A stretch of DNA of 64,000 nt, taken from contig NC_091971.1 of NCBI RefSeq assembly GCF_036711975.1, forward strand, positions 1,185,501 through 1,249,500, given 5' to 3'. This document shows positions 45,575 to 58,212 of the stretch, piece by piece. Made by a program: the position numbers and the translations under genes. The notes under the pieces were generated by a model that was not told the DNA's origin, made no database searches, and saw nothing but the letters and a program-made list of their open reading frames with translations. The stretch is from Onthophagus taurus (taxonomy: Eukaryota; Arthropoda; Insecta; Coleoptera; Scarabaeidae). Each line of letters starts with the position of its first letter. Positions within the stretch are counted from its first letter, which is position 1.

Positions 45575-48500
45575 CTAGTTCTAGGTCTAGTTCTAATACT
45601 AGTATTAGTTCTAGTTTTATTTGTTATTGAGCGTTAATTTGTTGTATGTTTTTAATTGAACTAAAACTAGAACTAACACTAGACTAAGAACTAGAAAGTA
45701 TCGGGGGCACGGCTAAACCCGAAAATTTCTATTTCTAGATCGAGTGTTAGTTGTAGTTTTACACTAGCACTATCACTAGAACTAACATAAGACCTAGAAC
45801 TAGAATCATTCGGCTTTAGCCGTCTTGAGAGACGTGCGGCTAAATCCGAATGATTCTAGTTCTAGGTCTAGTATTAGTTCTAGTTTTATACTTACACTGT
45901 CACTAGAACTAACACTATAACTAGAACTAGAATCATTCGGATTTAGCCGTCTTGAGAGACGTGCGGCTAAATCCGAATGATTGTAGTTCTAGGTCTAGTA
46001 TTAGCCGCACGTCTATTAAGACGGCTAAACCCGAATGTTTCTAGTTCTAGGTCTAGTGTTAGTTCTAATACTAATATTAGTTCTAGTTTTATTTGTTATT
46101 GAGCGTTAATTTGTTGTATGTTTTTAATTGAACTAAAACTAGAACTAACACTAGACCAAGAACTAGAAAGTATCGGGCGCACGGCTAAACCCGAAAATTT
46201 CTATTTCTAGGTCTAGTGTTAGTTGTAGTTTTACACTAGAACTATCACTAGAACTAACACAAGACCTAGAACTAGAAACATTCGGCTTTAGCCATCTTGA
46301 GAGACGTGCAACAAATTAACGCTCAATAACAAATAAAACTAGCTTTGTTAAAGTGGATTCGATGTTCATCGTAAGTATTAATTCAATAAATCTCATAGAA
46401 ACGATGAAAATTCTTTATTTAGATTTGTTTCAGTGCGACATGTTTCGATTTAACAATCTTCTTCAGGCACGACTGAGAAATACATAAATACATTATAATT
46501 ATATATATATAATTAATAAATATATATATATAATTATATATATACATTTATTATAAAATGCAATGTATTTATGTATTTCTCAGTCGTGCCTGAAGAAGAT
46601 TGTTAAATCGAAACATGTCGCACTGAAACAAATCTAAATAAAGAATTTTCATCGTTTCTATGAGATTTATTGAATAAATAAAACTAGAACTAATACTAGT
46701 ATTAGAACTAACACTAGACCTAGAACTAGAATCATTCGGCTTTAGCCGTCTTGAGAGACGTGTGGCTAAATCCGAATGATTCTAGTTCTAGGTCTAGTAT
46801 TAGTTCTAGTTTTATACTTACACTGTCACTAGAACTAACACTATAACTAGAACTAGAATCATTCGGCTTTAGCCGTCTTGAGAGACGTGCGGCTAAATCC
46901 GAATGATTCTAGTTCTAGGTCTAGTATTAGTTCTAGTTTTATACTTACACTGTCACTAGAACTAACACTATAACTAGAACTAGAATCATTCGGATTTAGC
47001 CGCACGTCTATTAAGACGGCTAAACCCGAATGTTTCTAGTTCTAGGTCTAGTGTTAATTCTAATACTAGTATTAGTTCTAGTTTTATTTGTTATTGAGCG
47101 TTAATATGTTGTATGTTTTTAATTGAACTAAAACTAGAACTAACACTAGACCAAGAACTAGAAAGTATCGGGCGCACGGCTAAACCCGAACATTTCTATT
47201 TCTAGGTCTAGTGTTAGTTGTAGTTTTACACTAGCACTATCACTAGAACTAACATAAGACCTAGAACTAGAATCATTCGGCTTTAGCCGTCTAGAGAGAC
47301 GTGCGGCTAAATCCGAATGATTCTAGTTCTAGGTCTAGTATTAGTTCTAGTTTTATACTAACACTGTCACTAGAACTAACACTATAACTAGAACTAGAAT
47401 CATTCGGATTTAGCCGCACGTTTATTAAGACGGCTAAACCCGAATGTGTCTAGTTCTAGGTATAGTGTTAGTTCTAATACTAGTATTAGTTCTAGTTTTA
47501 TTTGTTATTGAGCGTTAATTTGTTGTATGTTTTTAATTGAACTAAAACTAGAACTAACACTAGACCAAGAACTAGAAAGTATCGGGCGCACGGCTAAACC
47601 CGAAAATTTCTATTTCTAGACCTAGTGTTAGTTCTAGTTTTACACTAGAATTATCACTAGAACTAACACAAGACCTAGAACTAGAATCATTCGGCTTTAG
47701 CCGTCTTGAGAGATGTGCGGCTAAATCCGAATAATTCTAGTTCTAGGTCTAGTATTAGTTCTAGTTTTATACTAACACTGTCACTAGAACTAACACTATA
47801 ACTAGAACTAGAATCATTCGGATTTAGCCGCACGTCTATTAAGACGGCTAAGCCCGAATGTTTCTAGTTCTAGGTCTAGTGTTAGTTCTAATACTAGTAT
47901 TAGTTCTAGTTTTATTTGTTATTGAGTGTTAATTTGTTGTATGTTTTTAATTGAACTAAAACTAGAACTAACACTAGACCAAGAACTAAAAAGTATCGGG
48001 CGCACGGCTAAACCCGAAAATTTCTATTTCTAGACCTAGTGTTAGTTCTAGTTTTACACTAGAATTATCACTAGAACTAACACAAGACCTAGAACTAGAA
48101 TCATTCGGCTTTAGCCGTCTTGAAAGACGTGCGGCTAAATCCGAATGATTCTAGTTCTAGGTCTAGTATTAGTTCTAGTTTTATACTAACACTGTCACTA
48201 GAACTAACACTATAACTAGAAGTAGAATCATTCGGATTTAGCCGCACGTCTATTAAGACGGCTAAACCCGAATGTTTCTAGTTCTAGGTCTAGTGTTAGT
48301 TCTAATACTAGTATTAGTTCTAGTTTTATTTGTTGTTGAGTGTTGATTTGTTGTATGTTTTTAATTGAACTAAAACTAGAACTAACACTAGACCAAGAAC
48401 TAGAAAGTATCGGGCGCACGGCTAAACCCGAAAATTTCTATTTCTAGGTCTAGTGTTAGTTTTAGTTTTACACTAGAACTATCACTAGAACTAACACAAA

Positions 48501-49490
48501 ACCTAGAACTAGAATCATTCGGCTTTAGCCGTCTTGAAAGACGTGCGGCTAAATCTGAATGATTCTAGTTCTAAGTCTAGTATTAGTTCTAGTTTTATAC
48601 TTACACTGTCACTAGAACTAACACTATAACTAGAACTAGAATCATTCGGCTTTAGCCGTCTTGAGAGACGTGCGGCTAAATCCGAATGATTCTAGTTCTA
48701 GGTCTAGTATTAGTTCTAGTTTTATACTTACACTGTCACTAGAACTAACACTATAACTAGAACTAGAATCATTCGGCTTTAGCCGTCTTGAGAGACGTGC
48801 GGCTAAATCCGAATGATTCTAGTTCTAGGTCTAGTATTAGTTCTAGTTTTATACTTACACTGTCACTAGAACTAACACTATAACTAGAACTAGAATCATT
48901 CGGATTTAGCCGCACGTCTATTAAGACGGCTAAACCCGAATGTTTCTAGTTCTAGGTCTAGTGTTAATTCTAATACTAGTATTAGTTCTAGTTTTATTTG
49001 TTATTGAGCGTTAATATGTTGTATGTTTTTAATTGAACTAAAACTAGAACTAACACTAGACCAAGAACTAGAAAGTATCGGGCGCACGGCTAAACCCGAA
49101 CATTTCTATTTCTAGGTCTAGTGTTAGTTTTAGTTTTACACTAGAACTATCACTAGAACTAACACAAAACCTAGAACTAGAATCATTCGGCTTTAGCCGT
49201 CTTGAAAGACGTGCGGCTAAATCTGAATGATTCTAGTTCTAAGTCTAGTATTAGTTCTAGTTTTATACTTACACTGTCACTAGAACTAACACTATAACTA
49301 GAACTAGAATCATTCGGATTTAACCGCACGTCTATTAAGACGGCTAAACCCGAATGTTTCTAGTTCTAGGTTTAGTGTTAGTTCTAATACAAGTATTAGT
49401 TCTAGTTTTATTTGTTATTGAGCGTTAGATGTATGTATATTTTTCATTAAACTAAAACTAGAACTAACACTAGATTTAGAAATATACGGG
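45575..49490. repeat. Palindromic CTAGTTCTAG array, 414-bp higher-order unit
   Basis: Words CTAGTTCTAGGTCTAGTGTT and their reverse complements alternate throughout, separated by stems such as CGCACGTCTATTAAGACGG and AGCCGTCTTGAGAGACGTGC. ATTGAGCG-type landmarks at 47093, 47507, 47921 and 48335 are exactly 414 bp apart. Elsewhere a 132-bp submodule is inserted in extra copies (for example 48600-48890). Almost every module is followed by its own inverse, so single strands can form serial hairpins. The frame at 48228-48419 is a translation of this repeat. Confidence 0.93.
46381..46675. repeat. Near-perfect 295-bp palindrome inside the CTAG array
   Basis: Arms of about 117 bp (ATTCAATAAATCTCATAGAA...CAGTCGTGC and the inverse) flank an AT dinucleotide-rich centre. 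Each arm carries CCTGAAGAAGATTGTTAAAT followed by CGAAACATGTCGCAC and an AATAAA-like end, resembling Penelope-type 3' regions. Confidence 0.85.
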
Positions 49491-49580
49491 GTTTTGCGTC
49501 TTCAAAGGCTTTAAACAATTTTTTTTCATATAACAGACACTCTCTTTCCCGTATTAGTCCGTTATATCGAGTTTTTACTG
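49491..49580. mobile_element. Right end of a pogo/Tigger-like MITE
   Basis: The inverted terminus TCCGTTATATCGAGTTTTTA, then CTG|TA, mirrors the left-type end at 29681. It closes the CTAG array on its right side. No matching left end borders the array at 45575. Confidence 0.65.
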
Positions 49581-49582
49581 TA

Positions 49583-51043
49583 CTAATTTAGTTATCTTAT
49601 TGGTTTTTTTTTTTTTTGAAATAACTTTCGAAATTTGAATGGTCCTTTTGCAAAATTATTTCGTAAAAATGTTTACAAAACTCTTTGACCTAATTTAAAA
49701 ATTTAAGGATATTCGTTACGGTCAACTATTTCAATTTTATCTTTAAACCAAAAAAAAAAGTAACCAAATAAAATTAAATAACACAAAAAAGTTGATTTTG
49801 TTCAATTTCCCTAAAGAATCGGAAGTAATTTTCGATTCCTCATTCCACCGCTGTATTCTGATTCATTTACTCGTAGCGGAATCGATCGGAAAAATTATTA
49901 GTCACGATGAGTGCGTGGTTAACAACGTTTCTTGACCTCAAAAAACATTCTCTTCCTCAAAAACCAAAGCGGAATTTACCGCTGAAAGATGATTAACACT
50001 CGTCATCGAAGCGGTTTCTTTGATCTACGCAAAACCCATTTCATCTGGATGAGTTTTTATACCACTTTTCAAATGACTTATCAATGTGGTTACTTCTACT
50101 AAAGATTAAAAGAAAAATCCGACAAAATCGAATCAAAATGCTTCCGAGGCGACATCTTTATAACTTTATGACTCATACCATGCACACATCTCGTTGGCAA
50201 TGATCGAAAATTGTCGTTCATATAAAGAGGAAGGACGAAAACGGCGGTCAAGTTGGGTGACTCAAAACTTCGCTAGCTCCATAAAATTCTTTAAAAACGA
50301 TTTTATTATTATGCACTTTATTAAACGAGAACTTTGAGATGAAACTTCATTTAAAACTGTTATTGGATATTATCATTTTATTAAAAACTTTTTTTTTCTA
50401 ATTAATTAAAAATTTATTTTAAAATTTTTAAAATTGTCTTGGGAGCATAAAAAAATACCGTTCGGGACAAATTGCTTTACGTTAACCGTAAGATAACGAA
50501 ATTACGCTTCCAACGAAAATGAGCATCTTTCGTGAGAATTTATTGAAGCGAAACTCGGGTTGAAATACGCGAATTTGCATAGCAGGAAATTAACACTTTA
50601 AGTAAATGAACCAGTTTTACTACTTGTATTGCAGGTGATTATGTTATATTTTGTTGGGCGCTTCGTTTTCGTCAAAAATACTTTTACTATTAATGTTTCA
50701 TTCATTCTCGATCTTCATTTTACTCAGGATTTGAGTAGGTTGGATGACAACGTTCAGACTTTCTAACTGTTATGCAAATAAAAAAATGTGTCATTTGAGG
50801 TAGGTCATGAATATCTGAGCTACTCACACTCGCTTTTTTTTTTCGTGGAATTGCTATTTCTGGTTGGTAAATCATAAATTTGTTTTGTTTTTCTTATCGC
50901 TTGTGACTAAGAATTTTAAACAAATTTTAAGATTATTATTTTTTTTATTGCTATATTTAGATAATTTCTTATGTTAGCAAGTAAGTTACGTGATTTCACG
51001 GTTGGATTGAGTTCTTGACTTTTATCCTGTGCCATTATAAACA
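49583..51043. other. Unique AT-rich DNA, probable intron
   Basis: No coding exon or repeat family is supported. A stretch near 49850-50060 is less AT-rich than its surroundings and could be regulatory. Confidence 0.4.
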
Positions 51044-54000
51044 ATCGTTATAAACGAAGTGTTTAAGATTATTCTTAGATGAGGTGACTATATTGATAAT
51101 TGATAAAAAAAACAAGATATCTTGCGAAAATATCTATATAAAATTAAAAAAGAAGGCTGAACAATTTACCTTCTAGAATTTGTTTGTTAATAATGTTATT
51201 TTAGATCTCATCAAAATAAAAAATAAATTGTGTAATTATAAACTATTTTACGACTGCTTTTAATATGGTTGCTTGAAAAAGTTAGAATTAGGTTTTAGGT
51301 GGTGTTTGTATAAACTCTTTGTTGTGAAAGATCTGGTCACAATTAGATAAGATAAGATTGAACAAAACCAAAGATACACAGCTATATTAGATTTAGTTTA
51401 TCTTTTATATCTAAAAAATTTTAAGAATTTAACACTGTCACTAGAACTAACACTATAACTAGAACTAGAATCATTCGAATTTAGCCGCACGTCTATTAAG
51501 ACGGCTAAACCCGAATGTTTCTAGTTCTAGGTCTAGTGTTAGTTCTAATACTAGTATTAGTTCTAGTTTTATTTGTTATTGAGCGTTAATTTGTTGTATG
51601 TTTTTAATTGAACTAAAACTAGACTAACACTAGACCAAGAACTAGATAGTATCGGGCACACGGCTAAACCCGAAAATTAATATTTCTAGGTTTAGTGTTA
51701 GTTGTAGTTTTACACTAGAACTATCAGTAGAACTAACAGAAGACCTAGAACTAGAATCATTCGGCTTTAGCCGTCTTAATAGACGTGCGGCTAAATCCGA
51801 ATGATTCTAGTTCTAGGTCTAGTATTAGTTCTAGTTTTATACTTACACTGTCACTAGAACTAACACTATAACTAGAACTAGAATCATTCGGATTTAGCCG
51901 CACGTCTATTAAGACGGCTAAACCCGAATGTTTCTAGTTCTAGGTCTAGTGTTAGTTCTAATACTAGTATTAGTTCTAGTTTTATTTGTTATTGAGCGTT
52001 AATTTGTTGTATGTTTTTAATTGAACTAAAACTAGAACTAACACTAGACCAAGAACTAGATAGTATCGGGCACACGGCTAAACCCGAAAATTAATATTTC
52101 TAGGTTTAGTGTTAGTTGTAGTTTTACACTAGAACTATCAGTAGAACTAACAGAAGACCTAGAACTAGAATCATTCGGCTTTAACCGTCTTAATAGACGT
52201 GCGGCTAAATCCGAATGATTCTAGTTCTAGGTCTAGTATTAGTTCTAGTTTTATACTTACACTGTCACTAGAACTAACACTATAACTAGAACTAGAATCA
52301 TTCGGATTTAGCCGCACGTCTATTAAGACGGCTAAACCCGAATGTTTCTAGTTCTAGGTCTAGTGTTAGTTCTAATACTAGTATTAGTTCTAGTTTTATT
52401 TGTTATTGAGCGTTAATTTGTTGTATGTTTTTAATTGAACTAAAACTAGAACTAACACTAGACCAAGAACTAGAAAGTATCGGGCGCACGGCTAAACCCG
52501 AAAATTTCTATTTCTAGGTCTCGTGTTAGTTGTAGTTTTACACTAGAACTATCACTAGAACTAACACAAGACCTAGAACTAGAATCATTCGGCTTTAGCC
52601 GTCTTGAGAGACGTGCGGCTAAATCCGAATGATTCTAGTTCTAGGTCTAGTATTAGTTCTAGTTTTATACTAACACTGTCGCTAGAACTAACACTATAAC
52701 TAGAACTAGAATCATTCGGATTTAGCCGCACGTCTATTAAGACGGCTAAACCCGAATGTTTCTAGTTCTAGGTCTAGTGTTAGTTCTAATACTAGTATTA
52801 GTTCTAGTTTTATTTGTTATTGAGCGTTAGATTTTTGTATATTTTTCGTTATAAATCGTTATAAACGAAGTGTTTAAGATTATTCTTAAATGAGGTGTAT
52901 TTAAGAAAAGGAGTACTAAATCATAAGTGGTACTAAACCCAACAATAAGAAAACATCTGACATTCAAAAAAACAAGATATCTTGCGGAAATATCTATAAA
53001 AAATTAAAAAAGATGGCTGAACAAAAAAATAAGAAGGACGATAAAAAATGAAGGAGTAATTTATCTTCTAGAATTTGTTTGTTAATAATGTTATTCTAGA
53101 TCTCATCAAAATAAAAAATAAATTGTGTAATTATAAACTATTTTACGACTGCTTTTAATATGGTTGCTTGAAAAAGTCAGAATTAGGTTTTAGGTGGTGT
53201 TTGTATAAACCCTTTGTTGTGAAAGATCTGGTCACAATTAGATAAGATAAAATTGAACAAAACCAAAGATACACAGCTATATTAGATTTAGTTTATCTTT
53301 TATATCTAAAAAATTTTAAGAATTTAACACTGTCACTAGAACTAACACTATAACTAGAACTAGAATCATTCGAATTTAGCCGCACGTCTATTAAGACGGC
53401 TAAACCCGAATGTTTCTAGTTCTAGGTCTAGTGTTAGTTCTAATACTAGTATTAGTTCTAGTTTTATTTGTTATTGAGCGTTAATTTGTTGTATGTTTTT
53501 AATTGAACTAAAACTAGAACTAACACTAGACCAAGAACTAGATAGTATCGGGCACACGGCTAAACCCGAAAATTAATATTTCTAGGTTTAGTGTTAGTTG
53601 TAGTTTTACACTAGAACTAGCAGTAGAACTAACAGAAGACCTAGAACTAGAATCATTCGGCTTTAGCCGTCTTAATAGACGTGCGGCTAAATCCGAATGA
53701 TTCTAGTTCTAGGTCTAGTATTAGTTCTAGTTTTATACTTACACTGTCACTAGAACTAACACTATAACTAGAACTAGAATCATTCGGATTTAGCCGCACG
53801 TCTATTAAGACGGCTAAACCCGAATGTTTCTAGTTCTAGGTCTAGTGTTAGTTCTAATACTAGTATTAGTTCTAGTTTTATTTGTTATTGAGCGTTAATT
53901 TGTTGTATGTTTTTAATTGAACTAAAACTAGAACTAACACTAGACCAAGAACTAGATAGTATCGGGCACACGGCTAAACCCGAAAATTTCTATTTCTAGG

Positions 54001-54800
54001 TCTAGTGTTAGTTGTAGTTTTACACTAGAACTATCACTAGAACTAACACAAGACCTAGAACTAGAATCATTCGGCTTTAGCCGTCTTGAGAGACGTGCGG
54101 CTAAATCCGAATGATTCTAGTTCTAGGTCTAGTATTAGTTCTAGTTTTATACTAACACTGTCGCTAGAACTAACACTATAACTAGAACTAGAATCATTCG
54201 GATTTAGCCGCACGTCTATTAAGACGGCTAAACCCGAATGTTTCTAGTTCTAGGTCTAGTGTTAGTTCTAATACTAGTATTAGTTCTAGTTTTATTTGTT
54301 ATTGAGCGTTAGATTTTTGTATATTTTTCGTTATAAATCGTTATAAACGAAGTGTTTAAGATTATTCTTAAATGAGGTGTATTTAAGAAAAGGAGTACTA
54401 AATCATAAGTGGTACTAAACCCAACAATAAGAAAACATCTGACATTCAAAAAAACAAGATATCTTGCGGAAATATCTATAAAAAATTAAAAAAGAAGGCT
54501 GAACAAAAAAATAAGAAGGACGATAAAAAATGAAGGAGTAATTTATCTTCTAGAATTTGTTTGTTAATAATGTTATTCTAGATCTCATCAAAATAAAAAA
54601 TAAATTGTGTAATTATAAATTATTTTACGACTGCTTTAATATGGTTGCTTGAAAAAGTTAGAATTAGGTTTTAGGTGGTGTTTGTATAAACCCTTTGTTG
54701 TGAAAGATCTGGTCACAATTAGATAAGATAAGATTGAACAAAACCAAAGATACACAGCGATATTAGATTTAGTTTATCTTTTATATCTAAAAAATTCTAA
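51044..54800. repeat. Tandem segmental duplication: unique spacer plus CTAG array
   Basis: A spacer of about 390-480 bp (landmark AACAAGATATCTTGCG at 51111, 52971 and 54453) alternates with CTAG arrays at 51430-52845 and 53325-54330. The periods are 1860 and 1482 bp; the first block has one more array unit. Spacer copies 2 and 3 are almost identical, so the duplication is very recent or an assembly effect. Confidence 0.88.
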
Positions 54801-55158
54801 GTAATGAATTTAGATTCTAGATGTCTTCATTTCATTACATTATTACTTTCATTCCATATACTTCAAGCCATTTTAAAATTGTAGTTATCAAAATTAAAAA
54901 GCAATCGTAGGAAATAGAACTCGTTGGAGTAGTTGACACCTTCTCCTTCGATTGAGTTATGGTGGGTGGTCTATTTTGGGTTTCTCTGCACTGCGTGTAG
55001 CCGCTAATTAACTTCTCTATATCTCGATCAATATATTTTCACCAAGAATTACTTCGAGCTAGCACTTTCATTTCCAATCCAAAACGGAATAAACAACATT
55101 TACTTGATTCGTCAGGAAACACAAAAACTTTCATCACTTCATATTCAAATAGACATTT

Positions 55159-56584
55159 GCGCAAACTTTAAACCAATACTATAGTCACTTCTTGATCTTG
55201 GCAAAATTGTATTAATCTTATTTCTTACCCTTAACCCAAATCCACACGCACTTATTCCATACCCCTCTGCCGATCTTCGAATTAAAATCCCCCCAATATA
55301 GTAGTGATATCTCTTGACTTTGATGGTATAAACTGTTTTTCGAATTAATTTGTAGAATAGCATCGAGGATTATGTGAACTTAGGCCTCAATCTCTTCGTC
55401 TCTGTGAGGTTAACTCAAAATTCTATTAAACTCTAGCTAAATCAATATATGAAATGCTAGTACATACAGAGATGTTTCGGAAAAATAGCCAAAGAGTTTT
55501 CTGGGTTGAGACAGAAACATTTTGTTCATTTGGGATTGTTTCGTTGTGCAATAACGGGAGTGTTAGGAGAAAACATCCCATCCACTTAATTAAAAAGATG
55601 TGACTCCCGAACGTCGCATTCTACGCTACAATCTCTTATCGTACAGGAGGTACTGCTTCAGGACACATATTGCAACCTTCAAACGTTGAGGGTTGGGTTG
55701 GGTTGGGTTGGGTTGGGTTGGATTGCGCAAACTTTAAGCCAATACTATAGTCACTTTTTGATCTTGGTAAAATTGTATTAATCTTATTTCTTACCCTTAA
55801 CCCAAATCCACCCACGCACTTATTCCTTATCCCTCTGCCGATCTACAAGTTAAAATCCCCCCAATATAGTAGTGATATCTCTTGACTTTGATGGTATAAA
55901 CTGTTTTTCGAATTAATTTGTAGAATAGCATCGAGGATTATGTGAACTTAGGCCTCAATCTCTTCGTCTCTGTGAGGTTAACTCAAAATTCTATTAAACT
56001 CTAGCTAAATCAATATATGAAATGCTAGTACATACAGAGATGTTTCGGAAAAATAGCCAAAGAGTTTTCTGGGTTGAGACAGAAACATTTTGTTCATTTG
56101 GGATTGTTTCGTTGTGCAATAACGGGAGTGTTAGGAGAAAACATCCCATCCACTTAATTAAAAAGATGTGACTCCCGAACGTCGCATTCTACGCTACAAT
56201 CTCTTATCGTACAGGAGGTACTTCTTCAGGACACATATTGCAACCTTCAAACGTTGAGGGTTGGGTTGGGTTGGGTTGGGTTGGGTTGGATTGCGCAAAC
56301 TTTAAGCCAATACTATAGTCACTTTTTGATCTTGGTAAAATTGTATTAATCTTATTTCTTACCCTTAACCCAAATCCACCCACGCACTTATTCCATATCC
56401 CTCTGCCGATCTTCAAGTTAAAATCCCCCCAATATAGTAGTGATATCTCTTGACTTAATAGTATAAGCTGTTTTTCGAATTAATTTGTAGAATAGAATCG
56501 TGGATTATGTGAACTTAGGCCTCAATCTCTTCGTCTCTGTGAGGTTAACTCAAAATTCTATTAAACTCTAGCTAAATCAATATA
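55159..56584. repeat. 567-bp tandem repeat with internal (TTGGG)5 tract
   Basis: GCGCAAACTTTAA recurs at 55159, 55725 and 56293, with spacings of 566 and 568. Each complete unit ends with five GGTTG repeats followed by GATTGCGC. The third unit is interrupted at 56583 by a foldback element and resumes at 58831-59060 without the TTGGG tract. Frames inside are not conserved as protein. Confidence 0.9.
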
Positions 56585-57360
56585 CAGGGTGTCTCACGTA
56601 ACTGGTTCGTTAACACTTTTTTAGGTTCCAGTATTCGTACAGTTTTGAAATTTTGGTAGTATGGTTTGTTCAGTCGGAACTTTCCATCTAAAATATTTTC
56701 AAGATGGTTGCCACTTCCGGTCTACCGGAAGTAGACCGTAACTTCGTTATTTTAAATGCAATGCTATAGTTTTTATTACACCATTTAATTGTACGTAAAA
56801 AAATATGTTGACTTTCATAAAAATTATTGGTACCTAGCGTTTTTCGTTTTCGAGTTATTTTGATTTTAAGATTTTTTTGGCAAATTACACCACGCTCGTT
56901 AAAATCCTATATCCCAGCCAACGTTCATTCAAAAAAGCTCTAAATTGGCACGACTACTCTTCAGATGCTCTCAAATAAATTGTCATCTGTTGTATCTGAG
57001 TATCTTATACAGGATGGTCAAAAATTGAATTACCATTTCTCCATATTCAATGGGGAGAAAGTCTAAAATTTTAAATGGAACGTCCCATATTTTATTAGCC
57101 TACACGAAAGGGAATTTAATTCTCTACAATTTATCTATAAACATTCCTATACCTATTTATTGTAGTTTCTCTCATATTCGTAAATTTATCAAAACATGCA
57201 GGAAATGCAGGAAACCGTTTATATTTTTATTAGAAGGCCATGACATTTTGACAGAAGAATTCAGACAGAATTCAAACAGAAGATCAAATAAATGAAACTA
57301 TTAAAACAAAAAGTTAATGACAAAAATTCGATTTGAATAAAAATATAAATTTATGATATA

Positions 57361-57919
57361 CAGGGTGATTTATAACATATGGAGCAGACTAAAAGGGTAG
57401 GTACTAGAGGTAAAACTGAAAAGATTTTCTTAATAATATTTTGTTAAAAACTTAATAGTTACATAGATATGGTATGTTAATTTTTTAAATAATTTAACGT
57501 CCATTTTTGAGAACCGCTGATATTCAGTAAAGTATAATTCAAATATTTGTCCGTTGCTAAGTAACCAAATCAACTGGATTGGCAGCAATAAAAACATGGT
57601 ATCAGCGGTTCTCAATAAACTAACACCACCGTTTCAGCGTTTTAACAAATTTTTAAATAGCAGTAACTACTATATTATAAAGATTTTATTATTTTTGTTA
57701 ATTATGCATTGTTTAAGTAACCCCGAAATATTCGCAGTTTGAATTTAAACGTAGTGTAATACCGTATATGGTAAGAAATGGTCAGCCATTACTTCAACTT
57801 TAACGTTCTATATCTTTGTGATTATTAAGTTGTGGTCAAAATTTTATTAGGAATATATCTTCAATTTGGCTCCTAGTACCTACTCTTTTAGTTTGTTCCG
57901 TATGTTATAAATCACCCTG
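57361..57919. mobile_element. 559-bp MITE nested in the foldback element
   Basis: The termini TA|CAGGGTGATTTATAACATA and inverted TATGTTATAAATCACCCTG|TA continue as about 50-bp inverted repeats (AAAAG(G/A)GTAGGTACTAG). TA duplication indicates Tc1/mariner-type mobilisation. No coding content. Confidence 0.85.
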
Positions 57920-58019
57920 TATGTAAATTTGTTATTAAATTGAATTTGGAAATGTAATAAAATACGATAAAATATTTATTTCGTTGTCTTCATCACTGGT
58001 GACCGGAAATATGCGATTT

Positions 58020-58212
58020 CTTTTGGTGTCGATATATCCAGAACTAAGAAATTCTTTATCAATTTTTTGAAATTTTTCCTTGTGATGGGCGTTAGGTTTG
58101 TTAGGCATCTCTCATTAAGTGTTCGACACGTCCTGTCCAAAAGTTTATTACATTCGCCATCAATACAAAATAAATTTCAAATATCGGCGTTGGAATAATT
58201 TACCATGATGTT
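58020..58212 (-). pseudogene. DUF4817-type transposase N-terminus relic
   Basis: From the minus-strand ATG near 58205 the frame reads MVNYSNADI, a stop, then NLFCIDGECNKLLDRTCRTL, NERCLTNLTPITRKNFKKLI and KNFL. Spacing and residues follow the DUF4817 domain seen in the other foldback elements; it is closest in style to 17331-17092. Confidence 0.6.

Noticed and set aside
48228-48419. 63-residue frame with repeated LELTLDLELE-like residues
   Set aside because: It is a translation of the CTAG palindromic satellite, with no start context and no homologue expected.
55145-56416. Frames of about 70 residues repeated in the 567-bp array
   Set aside because: They run through the TTGGG tract and differ in length between units; this is repeat translation.
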